DNA of 64,000 nucleotides from Adhaeribacter arboris (GTDB lineage Bacteria > Bacteroidota > Bacteroidia > Cytophagales > Hymenobacteraceae): the NCBI RefSeq assembly GCF_003023845.1, contig NZ_PYFT01000001.1, forward strand, positions 2,790,001 to 2,854,000, in the 5' to 3' direction. The position numbers and the translations under genes were made by a program. The notes beneath the pieces were generated by a model. The model made no database searches and was not told the DNA's origin. It worked only from the letters and a program-made list of their open reading frames with translations. This document shows, one piece after another, positions 1-9,348 of this stretch (position 1 is its first letter; the number at the start of each line of letters is the position of its first letter).

Positions 1-702
1 GTAATAGCCCAGTAAAAACAAGGGGGTTCCTTTGGGTCCGTTAAAAAAGGTAAAATGCGCCGGAATGGTGAGAGTCAGATTGTCCAGTCCGCCCACTGCT
101 TTAATGGAAAGCGGCAATAATATCAACGTGGAAAATATCAGAATCACAAACTGAACCGCGTCGGTTACCACTACGGCCCAAATTCCGCCTAAAACCGTGT
201 AGAGCACGACAATCAGGCCCGATACCAAAATAGCGGTTTCCAGGGAAAGCGGAGTTGCCGCTGCGATAAATAGCCCAATGGAATAAAGGCGCACCAAACT
301 ATCTAGAATTTTAAAACCAATACCGCCCCAGGATAAAATTTGCCGCACCGGTGCATTATAACGGGTTTCGAGAAATTGCATGGGCGTAATTAACCCAGCG
401 CGACGCCAGCGGTGCGCAAAGTATTTGGCGGCGATTAAAGCGGGCGGCACGGAACTCCATAATATTAATATGGCCACTAAACCGTATTCGTAAGCAATGC
501 CGGCGTACGCGACAAACACAAACGTACTGAACAGCGACATAAAATTACTGATGGCTCCACCCAAAGGCGGAATAGAGTTATCGCCGACAAAATAATCGTT
601 AATATTTTTGACGTATCGGCCCAGAAACAAGCCAATGGCTCCCATCAACACCATATAAATGCCTATGGCGGAGTAATCTAACAACTGCAGCGAATCCTTC
701 AT
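1..702 (-). CDS. Sodium:solute symporter (SSS family), C-terminus cut by window edge
   Basis: An open frame runs from an ATG at 702 to the window edge without a stop, giving 234 residues of the N-terminal part of a membrane transporter. Several hydrophobic helices are visible, and the segment GGIWAVVVTDAVQFVIL matches the sodium:solute symporter signature (small residues, then TDxxQ). SSS proteins use the sodium gradient to import sugars, sialic acid or other solutes across the inner membrane. It lies on the same strand as the glycoside hydrolase and SusCD genes, so I infer that it imports the oligosaccharide or monosaccharide released by that locus. The substrate cannot be read from the sequence. 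The usual family length is about 500 residues, so roughly half is missing here. Confidence 0.88.
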   Translation of the reverse strand, partial: MKDSLQLLDYSAIGIYMVLMGAIGLFLGRYVKNINDYFVGDNSIPPLGGAISNFMSLFSTFVFVAYAGIAYEYGLVAILILWSSVPPALIAAKYFAHRWRRAGLITPMQFLETRYNAPVRQILSWGGIGFKILDSLVRLYSIGLFIAAATPLSLETAILVSGLIVVLYTVLGGIWAVVVTDAVQFVILIFSTLILLPLSIKAVGGLDNLTLTIPAHFTFFNGPKGTPLFLLGYY

Positions 703-780
703 ACAATTTAATTTACTATTTGCGGGCTTTTTTTAAATGTGATATAGGGTTGATTCCTAGCGCTTTGTTGGTTTCTCTTT

Positions 781-799
781 GGAGCCTTTTCAAGTCTCC
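781..799. repeat. 19-bp dispersed repeat, copy 1
   Basis: GGAGCCTTTTCAAGTCTCC recurs at 10454-10472 with one difference (18 of 19 bases). The ends GGAG and CTCC can pair. Both copies are preceded by a pyrimidine-rich stretch. Confidence 0.5.
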
Positions 800-1036
800 A
801 GGCATTGGCGCTGTCTAACTTGTTGACTTCAAGTTTGCCTCATGGCCGGCGGGCCCCGTTTGGCTCTTCCGGGCTGTCTAAGCTTCCTTTCCTCCTTCGT
901 CGGAATTCTGCTCCGCAGAACCACAACCTTAGAAGGCCCTCCACAGCCAAACTGATGTCTGTTGTTAATAGCCACCGCTTACCGGGTAGCCACCGTTTAA
1001 ATATTTCCGGGACTTACGCAAAAGTATCAAAATGTC

Positions 1037-1051
1037 CCCCTTTGAGGGGGG
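1037..1051. repeat. Short GC palindrome CCCCCTTTGAGGGGG
   Basis: A five-base C run and a five-base G run flank TTTGA, in the gap downstream of the glycoside hydrolase stop. It may act as a weak terminator stem or be part of a dispersed intergenic repeat. No T-run follows directly. Confidence 0.35.
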
Positions 1052-1113
1052 TAGGGGGATGATGAGTAAGAACGTTCATTTTGCCAAAATTCTGATTCCC
1101 TAAATTATAGCGG

Positions 1114-2547
1114 TTATTTAATTAAAGTAAGGATGGATTTTTCGGCAATAGCTACGGGATAATCGGGTACTGGAATATTGGTGAACGTATAAGTGTTACC
1201 TTCTTTTTTCCAGTCATTTTTCGGAATTTCATATACCTTACCCGATATTAAATCAATAAAAACCGGGGCTTTAAAGGTACCCGAAAGAGTGAGGGTAGTT
1301 ACTTTAGGTGGGTACCTTTCGGCAGGTGTGGCTTCGTCGGCCCAAATGGTGGCCAATGAGCCGTTGCTTTTTTTGTGCCGGTAACTGAAAGTAGTAATAT
1401 TTTCCTGGTTTACTTTTAATTTATTTTCTGGATTACGTTCCAGTTGGTTATCAAATAGCGAGAATATGTTTTGGGCCGCTTTGTAAGCTATTTTGGGCCG
1501 TTCAATGGTTTTATCGGGATTCGTTTTCAGCAAGCCTTTTGAATTAACCCCGGTCATATGGTCACCGGCAGCATAATGAATATCACTAATGGTAAATAAG
1601 TTAGTGGAGATACCCCGGCCATGGTCGCCGAGCATCCGGCGTAAGTCCCATTTTACCTGGGTAAGTTCGGTCCAGTCACGTTCCCGCATGGCGCCAATGG
1701 TAATTTCTTTAGGCGTAGATGGGGCCCCATTTTCTCCTTGCATGTACTCAACCTGCATGCCGTGTTTCGCGAATACTTTCCGCAGTTCATCCACCCGTTT
1801 ATAGGTATCTTCCGGACGTAAAGCATAGCCGTGAAAAGTTACCACATCCATTAAATTTTTCTTATTAACGGTACTTAAATGCGTTAATACGGTATCGGCA
1901 TATTCGTTCCAGGTCATGCAGCACAAGGCCAAGCCAATAATCCGGGCATCAGGTTGTTCCTGGCGGATAATACTAGCGGTTCTTTCGTGAAAACGGGCAA
2001 ATTGACTGGCCGTAAACTTTTTGCTTAAGTCAGGTTCATTCCAGATTTCCCATTCGGTAACCCGGTTTTTAAAATGTTTCACTAAAGCTTGTACCCAGGC
2101 ATCCCAGGCTTTTAAGGCTACTTCCGATGTTGGAATTCCTCCTGCCAAAGCTGCCTCGCCCCCACCCTCGTAAATGGAATTACCATAAGAAGTCTGAATC
2201 CAAGGCTTTATTCCCTGGCTCAAGGCATCGTCTACCACGGCATCTAACCAAGTAAAATCGTATTGGCCTTTTACTTTTTCACATTTGGCCCAGCCGCCCT
2301 GCAACCGGATGCGGGTAGCGCCCAACGGGCCCAGGTATTCTTTGTACGCCTGGTAATTGGTATAATCCCGGTCCAGGGTTTCCCCGCCAATGCTCCAGGT
2401 AGAATTTCTTATTTCTTTCGCAGACCGTGATTTTAATTGGCCTACTTCTTTCCAGCTAGTTGGCACCAATGTATTTTTTGGTTCTCCTATACTGGTTGTA
2501 AATAGTAGCTGTGAAAGCAGGGTGGCAATAGTTAGTAATGGTAGCAT
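1114..2547 (-). CDS. Secreted clan-A glycoside hydrolase (GH39/GH5-like)
   Basis: A 477-residue secreted enzyme of the (beta/alpha)8 clan GH-A type. Residues 1-21 form a signal peptide. The motif WEIWNEPD at about 166-173 supplies the acid/base glutamate (E171). The motif MQGENGAPS supplies the likely nucleophile (E272), about 100 residues later as expected for this clan. Retaining glycosidases of this kind cleave beta- or alpha-linked plant or microbial polysaccharides. The exact family (GH39, GH5 or a relative) and substrate are not decidable by eye. It sits downstream of SusC, SusD and a beta-propeller protein on the same strand, so it probably acts on the glycan captured by that outer-membrane pair. 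The start is an ATG directly before the signal peptide. Confidence 0.8.
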   Translation of the reverse strand: MLPLLTIATLLSQLLFTTSIGEPKNTLVPTSWKEVGQLKSRSAKEIRNSTWSIGGETLDRDYTNYQAYKEYLGPLGATRIRLQGGWAKCEKVKGQYDFTWLDAVVDDALSQGIKPWIQTSYGNSIYEGGGEAALAGGIPTSEVALKAWDAWVQALVKHFKNRVTEWEIWNEPDLSKKFTASQFARFHERTASIIRQEQPDARIIGLALCCMTWNEYADTVLTHLSTVNKKNLMDVVTFHGYALRPEDTYKRVDELRKVFAKHGMQVEYMQGENGAPSTPKEITIGAMRERDWTELTQVKWDLRRMLGDHGRGISTNLFTISDIHYAAGDHMTGVNSKGLLKTNPDKTIERPKIAYKAAQNIFSLFDNQLERNPENKLKVNQENITTFSYRHKKSNGSLATIWADEATPAERYPPKVTTLTLSGTFKAPVFIDLISGKVYEIPKNDWKKEGNTYTFTNIPVPDYPVAIAEKSILTLIK

Positions 2548-2682
2548 ATATTTTTATTTCGTAATTTTTTATTCTATAATTTAAATTTTACAGAAGTTTA
2601 TAATAACCTCCGTTTTGCATATTCTGGAAAGTCCCCCTTGGAAGTGACGGCCGTTAAATTCTAGCAAGCCTTCCTTCACAAT

Positions 2683-2831
2683 GGCGCGAGCGTCCTCGCT
2701 CGTGTCTGACCATTGTCCGGCCTCTGGCCGGTAGAAAACCATTTTAAGCCTATAATTTAAAATTAACCTTATATCCGTTCGCCCGGCCAGAGGCCTACCA
2801 GATAATAGACACGAGCGAGGACGCTCGCGCC
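2683..2831. repeat. Long inverted repeat with 25-bp perfect arms
   Basis: The 25-base arms at 2683-2707 and 2807-2831 are exact reverse complements. Inside them, a second complementary pair (GGCCTCTGGCC near 2720 and GGCCAGAGGCC near 2784) would extend the stem. The arms are GC-rich, unlike the AT-rich spacer. The element fills the gap between the glycoside hydrolase and propeller genes. An apparent minus-strand open frame across it (2581-2904) is best explained as translated repeat DNA. It resembles a REP/BIME-type intergenic element. Confidence 0.75.
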
Positions 2832-2937
2832 AGCTATAATCAGCTTTAATATAAGGCAACTTAACTGCTCTTCCTTCCAGAAGGAGAAAATACAACAGCC
2901 GCATAAAATCAGTTTATAATATAAGTAAACAGCCACA

Positions 2938-4356
2938 TTAAAATCCTTCAGCAGTTTTTAGCTTCTTTTCACTTTGCTTTTCGGCGGGGATATTTTTAGA
3001 ATATTTAGTTACTAAATCTTTTAAATCAGCAATAAACACGTTCCGGGTATTTCCTTCATAGCCATTGAATATGACGTAGCCACCGATGCGGTCCCAGGCC
3101 GGATGCGGGTCGATACGGAATTCGCCTTGCGTATCGGAGACAAAAATTTTAAAAATTTCTTCTTCCTGACCGGTGTAGGTGTTTAACAAACGAATGGGTG
3201 AGATGCCCTTCCCCGGCGCAATTGGTTCATCGGGGTAAGCATCGGTAATAACCAGCGGCAAGCCCGCGGGGTGGTAAGAGGGATGGCCGGAACCGGGTGT
3301 AAAAGCTACTTTCAAGTCGGAACCATCGTATTTGGCCGTGATAAATTCTAAACCGGGCTGGCCGTCTACGTTCAGGTTCATCGAAATACGTTCGCCGTCG
3401 GGCATCCAGTTCACGTGGTGCCCGCCTTTGGACCATTGCTCCGGCGTGATGGCCGTCCGGATATCGCTGCCATCCGGCCGCATGGTGATCACTGCCCGGC
3501 GCCGGCTCCCGCCTTTCACCGGCGACCACTGAATAGTAGTTAAAAGCCGGGTACCCTGCGGATTCCACTTCACCTGAAAGAGGTAAAATTCATGTTCTTC
3601 CGGATTTGGAATTTTTATACTGGGTACGGATTGTTCATAAATTTGCCGGATGGTAGCTATGCGCTTGGTTTTGTTAGTAGCAACAGTAGTAATATCCAAG
3701 CCATCCGTTTCTACCGGGCCGATGTTTCGTTTTGTTAGATTATCCGGTAGAACCACGCCGTAGCCTACCTGGGCAAACCGCGAAGATACCAGGTTGTAAG
3801 AAACTAAATATTTACCATTGTTCGACACCATAAAAACCGTGTTGCTCATCCGTTTGGCTTTACCTGAAAAAGGGTTTAGCTGTACCGCAAAAGCTTTCCA
3901 GGTGGTAGTGTCTACGTCGTTAAAATATAGTTTCTGGTCGGAGCTGCCCCATTGCACGTTAGCTCCCATTTGCATTTCGTAGCCGCGCGATTGCGCCACC
4001 ACCCGTTCTTTGTTGGTTTGCATATCTACTAAAACTACATCCCCGGCCCTGCCAGGTTTAGGCGATTCACTCTCCGAAGGAAACCGAAACAATGCCAGGT
4101 ACCGGCCCGAGGGGCTTAAAGGCGAAGTATCAAAAAAGCGGTGGATAATGCGACCGGAAATTACTTTTCTGACCCGGCCAGAATAAGAAGAATCAGCTTC
4201 TGCCTGCCCTAATTGATTACAGCCAAATTTTAAATCTTTTGCCTTATTGGCAACCGGCAACCGGCTACCAGCCCTAACAATAACTTCTTCGGCCCGGGAA
4301 ACTACTAGGGATAAACAGTTAAGAATAAAAATTAAGGTAAACAGGAAATTCTTCAT
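2938..4356 (-). CDS. Secreted TolB-like beta-propeller protein
   Basis: A 472-residue protein with an N-terminal signal peptide (about residues 1-22, ending SRA). Repeated blade motifs are typical of TolB/WD40-like propellers, for example SPSGRYLALF, WNPQGTRLLT, MRPDGSDIR, WMPDGERIS and KYDGSDLK, spaced about 45-60 residues. Propellers of this kind act as binding scaffolds, and in one branch (PL22) as oligogalacturonate lyases. The histidine-rich segments GGHHVNW and GHPSYHPAG could mark an active site, but I cannot assign lyase activity. It lies between SusD (10 bp upstream) and the hydrolase on the same strand, so it is probably co-transcribed and involved in handling the same glycan. Confidence 0.72.
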   Translation of the reverse strand: MKNFLFTLIFILNCLSLVVSRAEEVIVRAGSRLPVANKAKDLKFGCNQLGQAEADSSYSGRVRKVISGRIIHRFFDTSPLSPSGRYLALFRFPSESESPKPGRAGDVVLVDMQTNKERVVAQSRGYEMQMGANVQWGSSDQKLYFNDVDTTTWKAFAVQLNPFSGKAKRMSNTVFMVSNNGKYLVSYNLVSSRFAQVGYGVVLPDNLTKRNIGPVETDGLDITTVATNKTKRIATIRQIYEQSVPSIKIPNPEEHEFYLFQVKWNPQGTRLLTTIQWSPVKGGSRRRAVITMRPDGSDIRTAITPEQWSKGGHHVNWMPDGERISMNLNVDGQPGLEFITAKYDGSDLKVAFTPGSGHPSYHPAGLPLVITDAYPDEPIAPGKGISPIRLLNTYTGQEEEIFKIFVSDTQGEFRIDPHPAWDRIGGYVIFNGYEGNTRNVFIADLKDLVTKYSKNIPAEKQSEKKLKTAEGF

Positions 4357-4366
4357 TATTGGATTA

Positions 4367-5833
4367 TTAATAACCAGGGTTTTGGGTAAGCTGACTGTTC
4401 AAATCGGTTTCACGCTGCGGTATCGGAAATAGACGATGGAATTCTTTTACCGCATATCCCTTAGTCGTCATGACGGGTAGATAGCGACCGGTCCGGACTA
4501 AATCAAACCAACGATGGCCTTCAAACGCTAGTTCTACTCGCCGCTCCTGTTCTAAAGCTAAGGCAAAATCAGCCTGGCTTAACCCGGTTTTTTCCGGTAA
4601 GCCCGCTCGGGTCCGCACTTGGTTCAGGAATGGTTCGGCGGCAGCGGTCTGTCCCTGCGTATTCAGCGCTTCGGCGTACATGAGCAGCACATCGGCGTAG
4701 CGCAAGAGCGGGAAATCGGTATCGGCATCTCCGGATTGTGGCCCGGTTTGTTTGTATTTCACTACGTAGCGTACATTTACAAGGGTACCATTAGCGGCGG
4801 TGTAGGTCGATTGCATGGAAGCATCTTTGCGCAGGTCACCCGGCTCGTAAGCTTTTTCCATATCTTCGGTGGGTTGCATAAAGCCACCACCCGAACCAGT
4901 AGTACCGAATAAAGTGCCCGGTATGCCCCAAGGAATTAAATCGGACCAAAGCGCGCTTCCCTGCCCAACCAAACCGGTTTTATACTGCACGGCCAAGATT
5001 ACATCTTTATTATTGGCGTAAGAAGTAGCCGGGCTGAAAGTAGCAGCGTATCCCGTAGATAAATTAAATTGACCCGAAAGAATAACTTCATTCAGTTTGG
5101 GAGCCGCTAATTCCGGTTGGTTCCGGGTGAGGTAAACCTTACCAAGTAAAGCTTTGGCGGCCCATTTAGAAGCCCGGCCCGCTTCAGTAGCCGGAATAGT
5201 AGCCGGTAAATTATTTTCGGCTACAATTAAGTCAGAAATAATCAAGTCATAAACCGCATCGGCACTGGTTCGGGCGATGGTATTGGTGCCGTAAGGATTA
5301 TCAATGCTATTTTGAATTAATTGCACGTCGCCGAATAAGCGCACCAGGTTAAAGTAATTAAAAGCACGCAGAAACCGAGCTTCTGCTTCGTAACGCACTT
5401 TCAGGGGTTCTTCGAAAGTAGCATTTGGCAATTGGTCCAGGATGGTATTTACCCGGCCAATACCGATGTAATGCCCGGTCCAGGCCGCCGTAGTAACCGT
5501 GTTGGACAGAGAAATATTAAATTCATCGAGTTCAAACTGCGACAGATTCGAGACTGCTTTGGTGGCCCCGTGGGTGCTGTTATCGGAAGTTACTTCGGTG
5601 AGCCATAACATACTGGCGTTCGTGCCGCCGTTGCCGTACAAGCCCGGATTTTTAAAATTAGCGTAGGCGCCAATAACCGCATTGTTGAAATCGGCAGCGG
5701 TTTTGTAAAAGTTTTCGGCGCTCCGGGCGGTTTGCGGCACTTCGTTCAGGAAATCCTCACAGCTGCTAAGTAAGGTTAGAAAAAGAATAACCGCGGTATA
5801 TTTTATAAAAAATGCTTTCATATCCTTATACAT
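4367..5833 (-). CDS. SusD/RagB-family outer-membrane glycan-binding lipoprotein
   Basis: A 488-residue SusD-type lipoprotein. A signal peptide ends at LLSSCEDFLNEVP, whose cysteine is the lipidation site, and the sequence then enters the helical TPR-like SusD fold. The C-terminal portion RRVELAFEGHRWFDLVRTGR is a hallmark of the family. SusD caps the SusC barrel on the cell surface and binds the incoming oligosaccharide or other ligand. It is 12 bp downstream of SusC on the same strand, the standard gene order. Two starts are possible (5833, or an in-frame ATG four codons later). The ligand is unknown. Confidence 0.95.
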   Translation of the reverse strand: MYKDMKAFFIKYTAVILFLTLLSSCEDFLNEVPQTARSAENFYKTAADFNNAVIGAYANFKNPGLYGNGGTNASMLWLTEVTSDNSTHGATKAVSNLSQFELDEFNISLSNTVTTAAWTGHYIGIGRVNTILDQLPNATFEEPLKVRYEAEARFLRAFNYFNLVRLFGDVQLIQNSIDNPYGTNTIARTSADAVYDLIISDLIVAENNLPATIPATEAGRASKWAAKALLGKVYLTRNQPELAAPKLNEVILSGQFNLSTGYAATFSPATSYANNKDVILAVQYKTGLVGQGSALWSDLIPWGIPGTLFGTTGSGGGFMQPTEDMEKAYEPGDLRKDASMQSTYTAANGTLVNVRYVVKYKQTGPQSGDADTDFPLLRYADVLLMYAEALNTQGQTAAAEPFLNQVRTRAGLPEKTGLSQADFALALEQERRVELAFEGHRWFDLVRTGRYLPVMTTKGYAVKEFHRLFPIPQRETDLNSQLTQNPGY

Positions 5834-5844
5834 AATGATGATTA

Positions 5845-8800
5845 TTAAAAACCCAGATTAATGCCAATGGTGAAGGAACGGTTGATAGGGTACGTACCAA
5901 AATCTACTCCTAAAGCGGTTTGGTTACTATCGGCAATGCCTACTTCCGGGTCGTAGCCAATATAATCGGTGAAGGTGTACAGGTTATTAACCGCCAGGTA
6001 AACCCGGGCATTCTGAATTTTCCAGTTTTGCAATAAGGAGCTGGGCAAATTATACCCGAGCGTTACGTTGCGGATGCGCCAGTAAGAGGCATCAAAAATA
6101 TACAGGGAGCTGTAAGAAGTGTTCGCGTTTAAACCACCCCGGATAGCCCGGCCAAATAACTTACCGTCCTGGCTTACTCCGGGTTGTTCGGGAGAGCGCC
6201 AGCGAGCTTCATCGATAAACTTTAAGTTATTCTGTACCCCGGCATTGTTAATGGAAAACATGGCATTATACACGTCCTGGCCGTACATGCCGTTGGTGGT
6301 AATATCCAGGGAAAAGCCTTTGTAGGAAAAAGAATTGTTAAAGCCGAAGAAGAAGTCAGGATTAGGGTTACCGATTACTTCGCGGTCGTTGTCATCCATT
6401 TTACCGTCGCTGTTCACATCTTTCCACCGGATGTCGCCAGGTTTAGCGTTGGGTTGCGTACCACTTTCCGCTATCTCCTGGGCTGTATAAAAAATACCTA
6501 TGGCGCGCCGGCCATAAAATACCCCAATCGGGTCGCCCACCTGGGTTACGTTAGAATTGGCGCGGGGAGCGGTGCTGCCGAAAATCCGAGCGGTTTCTTC
6601 GTTCATGGCCAGTACTTTATTTTTATTAAAAGTTATGTTAAAATTGGTACTCCAGCTAAAATCTCCCACCAGGTTGCGGGTATTTATTCCCAGTTCAATT
6701 CCTTTATTTTGTACTTCGCCTACATTCACGAAAGCATTGGTAAAGCCGGTAGCCGAGGGGGTTTGAATATTAAAAAGCATGTCTTTATTCCGCTTGTCGT
6801 ACCAATCGCCGGTAAAATTTACCCGCCCGTTCCCCACGGATAAGTCCATTCCGATATCTAACTGGCTTTGTGATTCCCAGCTTAAATTGTTGTTCGATAA
6901 AGTAGCAGGAGCTAAACCGGGCACTACAGCATCGCCAATGACGTAATTATTGCTCCCCAGTAAACTTATGGCTCGGTAATTACCAATGGCGTTGTTTCCG
7001 GTGATGCCATAACTAGCCCGTAATTTTAAATCATTGATAAATTTAAAGTTGCTCATGAATTTTTCGTCGGAAAGGCGCCAGCCCACGGAGGCGGAGGGAA
7101 AAGTACCCCAGCGGTTGTTTTTACCAAACCGAGAAGAACCATCGCTGCGAACTGTGGCGGTAAGCAAGTATTTATCTTTATAAGAATAATTAGCCCGGGC
7201 GAGCAAAGAAACTAGGTTATTTACTTCAATGTTCTGGCTGCCGCTGTTTACAATGCCGCCGTTAATATTAGTAATCAAGTCATCCGGAAAATTGCCGGCA
7301 TTCACCGTTACGTTATTGTTATATGCTCGTTGTGCCGTAAAACCGCCAACAAAGTTTACCAGGTGGTTGGTGCCCAGATTTTTTTTGTACGATAAAGTAG
7401 TTTCGCTGAGCCAGTTGGTATTTTCGGTATTGGAGGCGCGGGCCGTGGCCGGACCGGTAGGAGCCGCCGACGAAAGCGTAGATGGATTCCAGAGATTAGA
7501 TTTGTAATAATTTAAGTCTACCCCAAACGAAGTTCTTAATTTTAAATTGGGAATAAGAGTATATTCCAGGTACGCATTGCTCAATAACCGGAATTGGGAT
7601 GAAGGATTTTGTAGCTCGTTTGCAATTTTTACTGGGTTCTGAATAGCGGCATTACCGTCGGCAGGAATTAAAGTGTTGCCGTAAGTACCATCCGGATTAT
7701 ATACCGGAACCGAAGGGTCCATGCCGGTAGCGGAAGCAATGATACCTAAAGCCCCGTAATGGCCAGCCGCCGGCACTTCGCGAAGTTGGGTAAAACTGGG
7801 CAGTAAACTCACACCAAAAGCTAATTTTTTGGTAAGCTGCCCATCCAGGTTCGCCCGGAAATTATATCGCTTTAAACCCGAATTTATAATAATACCTTCC
7901 TGGTTAAAATAGCCCCCGGAAACCGCGTAGCGCAAAGCATCCGTGCCACCCGAAGTTGATAATTGGTAATTACTGATAGGAGCGCGCCGGAAAATAGCAT
8001 CCTGCCAGTCGGTGGTGGGCAGCCCCGCCGGATTTCGGTATTTTTCCGAAATATCAAAGTTAACCCCCGGCCGGATGGTATTATCATCGTTTATATTGGC
8101 ATTCGGGAAGTTATCCAGGTAACCGGCATTTCGCGCATCTACCACCATAGAAGCAAATTCCTGGGCATTCATTAAATCCAGTTTTTTACCTACTTCCTGA
8201 AAGCCCATGTAGCTGTCCAGTTCAATCCGGGGTGCCCCGGATTTGCCACGCTTGGTAGTAATAATTATTACTCCGTTCGAGCCCCTTGACCCGTAAATAG
8301 CCGTAGCCGAAGCATCTTTCAACACATCCACCGATTCAATATCGTTGGGGTTAATGGTATTTAAAGGATTCCCGATGCCCGCATTACTTACCGGATACCC
8401 ATCAATCACAAACAAGGGCTGCACGCCGCCGTTAATGGAAGATACCCCACGGATTAATACATTTACATTGCCGCCTGGGGCGCCCGTAGTAGTCGAAATC
8501 TGCACCCCGGCCACTTGCCCCTGCAAGGCCTGGTCTACACTCGAAACCTGAATTTTCTGGATGTCTTTGGCGGCTACTGAACTAATGGCCCCGGTTAAAT
8601 CTTTTTTCTGCTGCTCACCATAACCCACTACTACTACTTCCTGTAAGGCTTTATTATCGGCTACCAAGGTTACATCGTGGGTGCCGGCACCTTTAAAAGG
8701 TATTTCCTGGGTTAAGTTACCAATGAACGAAAATACCAGAATTCCATTTTGTTGCGGAGAGTTGATTGTGTATATCCCTTCGGTGTTGGAAGCTGTTCCG

Positions 8801-8976
8801 ATGGAAGTACCTTTTACTAAAACCGTAACTCCCGGCAAAGGCTCGCCTTTTTCATCGGTAATTTTGCCGGTAAGCACCACTGGCTCCTGGCTCTGGGAAA
8901 AAGCTGGTGTGATGCGGGTTAAAAAGAACACCACTAGCATCCAGCCATAGTGGTAACCTAATAAAGTTTTTATCAT
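5845..8976 (-). CDS. SusC/RagA-family TonB-linked outer-membrane transporter
   Basis: A 1043-residue TonB-dependent transporter. After a signal peptide (about 1-27) comes a carboxypeptidase-regulatory-like domain beginning VLTGKITDEKGEPLPGVTV. The TonB plug domain follows (VVVGYGEQQKKDLTGAISSV, then DVLKDASATAIYGSRGSNGV), and a long beta barrel runs to the terminal residue F. It imports a ligand bound by the neighbouring SusD lipoprotein using TonB energy. The length matches the family. It is the first gene of the minus-strand locus and is divergent from an AraC regulator 372 bp away, which probably controls it. Confidence 0.96.
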   Translation of the reverse strand: MIKTLLGYHYGWMLVVFFLTRITPAFSQSQEPVVLTGKITDEKGEPLPGVTVLVKGTSIGTASNTEGIYTINSPQQNGILVFSFIGNLTQEIPFKGAGTHDVTLVADNKALQEVVVVGYGEQQKKDLTGAISSVAAKDIQKIQVSSVDQALQGQVAGVQISTTTGAPGGNVNVLIRGVSSINGGVQPLFVIDGYPVSNAGIGNPLNTINPNDIESVDVLKDASATAIYGSRGSNGVIIITTKRGKSGAPRIELDSYMGFQEVGKKLDLMNAQEFASMVVDARNAGYLDNFPNANINDDNTIRPGVNFDISEKYRNPAGLPTTDWQDAIFRRAPISNYQLSTSGGTDALRYAVSGGYFNQEGIIINSGLKRYNFRANLDGQLTKKLAFGVSLLPSFTQLREVPAAGHYGALGIIASATGMDPSVPVYNPDGTYGNTLIPADGNAAIQNPVKIANELQNPSSQFRLLSNAYLEYTLIPNLKLRTSFGVDLNYYKSNLWNPSTLSSAAPTGPATARASNTENTNWLSETTLSYKKNLGTNHLVNFVGGFTAQRAYNNNVTVNAGNFPDDLITNINGGIVNSGSQNIEVNNLVSLLARANYSYKDKYLLTATVRSDGSSRFGKNNRWGTFPSASVGWRLSDEKFMSNFKFINDLKLRASYGITGNNAIGNYRAISLLGSNNYVIGDAVVPGLAPATLSNNNLSWESQSQLDIGMDLSVGNGRVNFTGDWYDKRNKDMLFNIQTPSATGFTNAFVNVGEVQNKGIELGINTRNLVGDFSWSTNFNITFNKNKVLAMNEETARIFGSTAPRANSNVTQVGDPIGVFYGRRAIGIFYTAQEIAESGTQPNAKPGDIRWKDVNSDGKMDDNDREVIGNPNPDFFFGFNNSFSYKGFSLDITTNGMYGQDVYNAMFSINNAGVQNNLKFIDEARWRSPEQPGVSQDGKLFGRAIRGGLNANTSYSSLYIFDASYWRIRNVTLGYNLPSSLLQNWKIQNARVYLAVNNLYTFTDYIGYDPEVGIADSNQTALGVDFGTYPINRSFTIGINLGF

Positions 8977-9348
8977 GGTTTTTTTATTAAATGGTGGTAA
9001 GTAGCAGGCTTTAGGCAGAATTTAATTTTTTTAAATTTTTTAACAACAAAGCAGCCTTATCAATTAATTAATTTTAAATAAATCTGTAAATCGTTTTAAA
9101 TTTTAGTAAATTTATATATTCCACCAGCCATTCACTTCGATAAAATTTGCTATATCTGATACTATTTTTGCATATTTAGGATTCTGTTTACTTTAGCTGG
9201 CAAATTCTGATGTTTTGGAAGCAGGCATACTTATTTAGGCAATCACATCAGAATATTATCAAGGGTTTAATAAATAGATTATCCAGAAAGGAAGCTTGTT
9301 GACAAGAAGAAGATTAAAAGTTGTAAGGATTATCTAAAAGGCTAAGAA
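8977..9348. promoter_or_regulatory. Divergent regulatory region between SusC and AraC genes
   Basis: AT-rich spacer of 372 bp between divergent genes. On the plus strand TATTTTTG at 9163-9170 fits the Bacteroidota -7 element TAnnTTTG. A TTTG at 9146-9149 lies closer than the usual -33 spacing, so the promoter call is tentative. I see no clear element on the SusC side. Confidence 0.4.

Larger units (their letters stand above)
703..1113. other. Intergenic region with dispersed-repeat sequence, no credible gene
   Basis: No convincing gene. A plus-strand open frame at 805-1062 has low-complexity composition and looks like translated repeat sequence. The region holds a 19-bp repeat at 781-799 and a small C5/G5 palindrome at 1037-1051, both resembling non-coding intergenic repeats. 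Confidence 0.5.

Noticed and set aside
805-1062. 85-residue plus-strand open frame
   Set aside because: Low-complexity composition, no start context, and overlap with repeat-like sequence; not a credible protein.
2581-2904. 107-residue minus-strand open frame
   Set aside because: Most of its length is the 25-bp-armed inverted repeat and its spacer.
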